In this document: piece by piece, positions 62,824-64,000 of the stretch
How the letters are laid out: every line of letters begins with the position of its first letter
Position numbering within the stretch: the first letter of the stretch is position 1
Assembly: GCF_000768345.1 (NCBI RefSeq)
Contig: NZ_AVPS01000005.1
Location: forward strand, 124,001-188,000
Source: Lysobacter concretionis Ko07 = DSM 16239
Lineage (GTDB): Bacteria > Pseudomonadota > Gammaproteobacteria > Xanthomonadales > Xanthomonadaceae
Reading direction: 5' to 3'
Length of the DNA: 64,000 nt
The notes under the pieces: generated by a model
Told to the model about the DNA's origin: nothing
Seen by the model: the letters and a program-made list of their open reading frames with translations, nothing else
The model's database searches: none
Position numbers and translations under genes: made by a program

Positions 62824-64000
62824 ATGCGATGCTGGAGCCACCCACGCATGATTTGGATCATCGTTTCCACCGTACTGATCACTGCGCTTGTGGTCGTGAT
62901 CGCCATGAACTTCGCGACCCCGAAAAAGGAACTGGAACGCAGGATCGAGCATCACTACACGATTTCGGACCCCCAGTTCCGCCGCGAAATGTCGGTATTG
63001 ATGGGGCCGACCGTCCTGCCCGGAAACAAGGTCACTGCGCTCAACAACGGCGTGGAGATTTTCCCCTCGATGCTGGAGGCCATCCATGGCGCCCGGGTGT
63101 CGATCACCTTCGAGACCTACATCTACTGGTCTGGCGAAATCGGCAGGAAATTCAGCGAGGCGCTGTCGGAGCGAGCCCAGGCAGGCATACCCGTGCATGT
63201 CACCATCGACTGGGTCGGCAGTCTCAAGATGGATCAGGAGCTGCTGGACAACATGCAGGACGCCGGTGTGCAGGTGGAGCGCTATCGCCCCTTGCACTGG
63301 TACAACCTGAACCGGATGAACAACCGCACCCACCGCAAGCTGCTCGTCGTGGACGGCAGGATCGGCTTCACCGGCGGGGTCGGTATCGCCGACCTGTGGG
63401 AAGGCGACGCACAGGATCCCCAGCACTGGCGTGACATGCATTTCCGGATCGAGGGACCGGCAGTGGCGCAGATCCAGGCGGCGTTCAACGACAACTGGAT
63501 CAAGACCACCGGCGAGGTCCTCAACGGTCCCGACTATTTCCCGCCGCTGCAACCCGCCGGTGACATGGCCGCGCACATGTTCATCGCCTCCCCCGCCGGC
63601 GGCAGCGAGAGCATGCACCTGATGTATCTGATGGCGATCGCGGCGGCCGAGCAATCCATCGACCTGGCCGCGTCGTATTTCGTCCCCGATCCGTTGATCA
63701 TCCACTCCCTGATGGCGGCGCGAAAACGCGGCGTACGCATCCGCGTGCTGCTACCCGGCCCGCATATCGATTCGGAAACAGTACGGTTGTCGTCCAAGGC
63801 CACCTGGGGGCCGCTGTTGCGCGATGGCGTCGAGATCCACGAATACCAACCGACGATGATGCATACCAAGTTGTTGATCATTGACCAGGAGCTGGTGTCG
63901 GTCGGTTCAACCAATTTCGATATCCGCTCGTTCCAGCTCAACGACGAGGCAAGCCTGAATATCTATGACCATGAGTTCGCCATGCAGATGACCGCCGTGT
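62824..64000 (+). CDS. Cardiolipin synthase/phospholipase D family, cut by window end
   Basis: 392 codons are present and the frame is open at the window end. An N-terminal helix (MIWIIVSTVLITALVVVIAM) is followed by two HKD motifs: HRKLLVVDGRIGFTGG (about residue 172) and MHTKLLIIDQELVSVGSTNF (about 346), both complete. The enzyme joins phosphatidyl groups to make cardiolipin; other phospholipase D-type activities are possible. ATG 62824 is preceded by AGGGGAAA; ATG 62848 is an alternative. Only the C-terminal end is missing. Confidence 0.88.
   Translation, partial: MRCWSHPRMIWIIVSTVLITALVVVIAMNFATPKKELERRIEHHYTISDPQFRREMSVLMGPTVLPGNKVTALNNGVEIFPSMLEAIHGARVSITFETYIYWSGEIGRKFSEALSERAQAGIPVHVTIDWVGSLKMDQELLDNMQDAGVQVERYRPLHWYNLNRMNNRTHRKLLVVDGRIGFTGGVGIADLWEGDAQDPQHWRDMHFRIEGPAVAQIQAAFNDNWIKTTGEVLNGPDYFPPLQPAGDMAAHMFIASPAGGSESMHLMYLMAIAAAEQSIDLAASYFVPDPLIIHSLMAARKRGVRIRVLLPGPHIDSETVRLSSKATWGPLLRDGVEIHEYQPTMMHTKLLIIDQELVSVGSTNFDIRSFQLNDEASLNIYDHEFAMQMTAV

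Overview
The window is GC-rich chromosomal DNA from a gammaproteobacterium, most likely of the Xanthomonadaceae/Lysobacteraceae (Xanthomonas-Lysobacter-Luteimonas relatives). This rests on gene content and order rather than on any search: a putative agmatine-to-putrescine gene pair, a divergent rluC/rne pair, a complete ccmABCDEFGHI operon followed by a metX-like acyltransferase and a cysteine-dioxygenase-like gene, a class III PHA synthase (phaC/phaE), and a proline-rich 'transmembrane repetitive' protein next to nfuA. Coding density is high, gene overlaps of 4 bp (ATGA/GTGA) are common, and most long antisense reading frames are shadows produced by high GC.

Layout. 1-3.4 kb: agmatine deiminase, N-carbamoylputrescine amidase and a TraB-family membrane protein. 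3.5-11.3 kb: a minus-strand efflux operon with one periplasmic adaptor and two different RND pumps. 11.5-12.4 kb: two small c-type cytochromes. 12.5-15.8 kb: the proline-rich membrane protein, NfuA, a pterin carbinolamine dehydratase and a TonB-domain lipoprotein. 15.8-20.8 kb: RluC and RNase E, transcribed divergently from a 485-bp spacer. 20.8-22.2 kb: a NarL/GacA-type response regulator, a 639-bp non-coding stretch packed with inverted repeats, and tRNA-Ser(TGA). 22.3-26.1 kb: a LysR regulator divergent from an azoreductase, seryl-tRNA synthetase and a TonB-like protein. 26.3-30.2 kb: a TonB-dependent receptor divergent from a GntP-family permease.

30.2-42.4 kb is a long, mostly minus-strand stretch: DsbG with an unusual membrane-thioredoxin fusion, lipoproteins, YnfA, an MmeI-like single-chain restriction-modification enzyme whose middle is visibly lower in GC, an OmpA-domain remnant, a thioredoxin, a slipin/NfeD pair, and an omega-amidase/aminotransferase pair. 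42.5-50 kb: a DUF3293-like gene and the full cytochrome c maturation operon. 50-53.3 kb: MetX-like enzyme, cysteine-dioxygenase-like enzyme, a cytochrome P450 and tRNA-Leu(CAA). 53.4-64 kb: a TANGO2/NRDE protein, a small membrane protein with an HExxH motif beside PspC, phaC/phaE, a phosphatidylserine synthase, DNA polymerase IV, TcdA, a membrane-anchored cytochrome c, a glycine-zipper lipoprotein, a cold shock protein, a DUF456 protein and a cardiolipin synthase cut by the window end.

How the parts fit: the c-type cytochromes at 11.5, 11.9 and 60.5 kb are substrates for the Ccm system at 43-50 kb, and DsbG, the TlpA-like fusion and CcmG/CcmH form the periplasmic thiol-redox set. The receptor and permease at 26-30 kb look like an uptake locus. 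The MmeI-like gene is the only recognisable defence gene. I found no prophage, insertion sequence, integrase, CRISPR array or rRNA. The strongest candidates for something unusual are the repeat elements at 21.7-21.9 kb, the mosaic MmeI-like gene, the membrane-domain/thioredoxin fusion and the HExxH protein.
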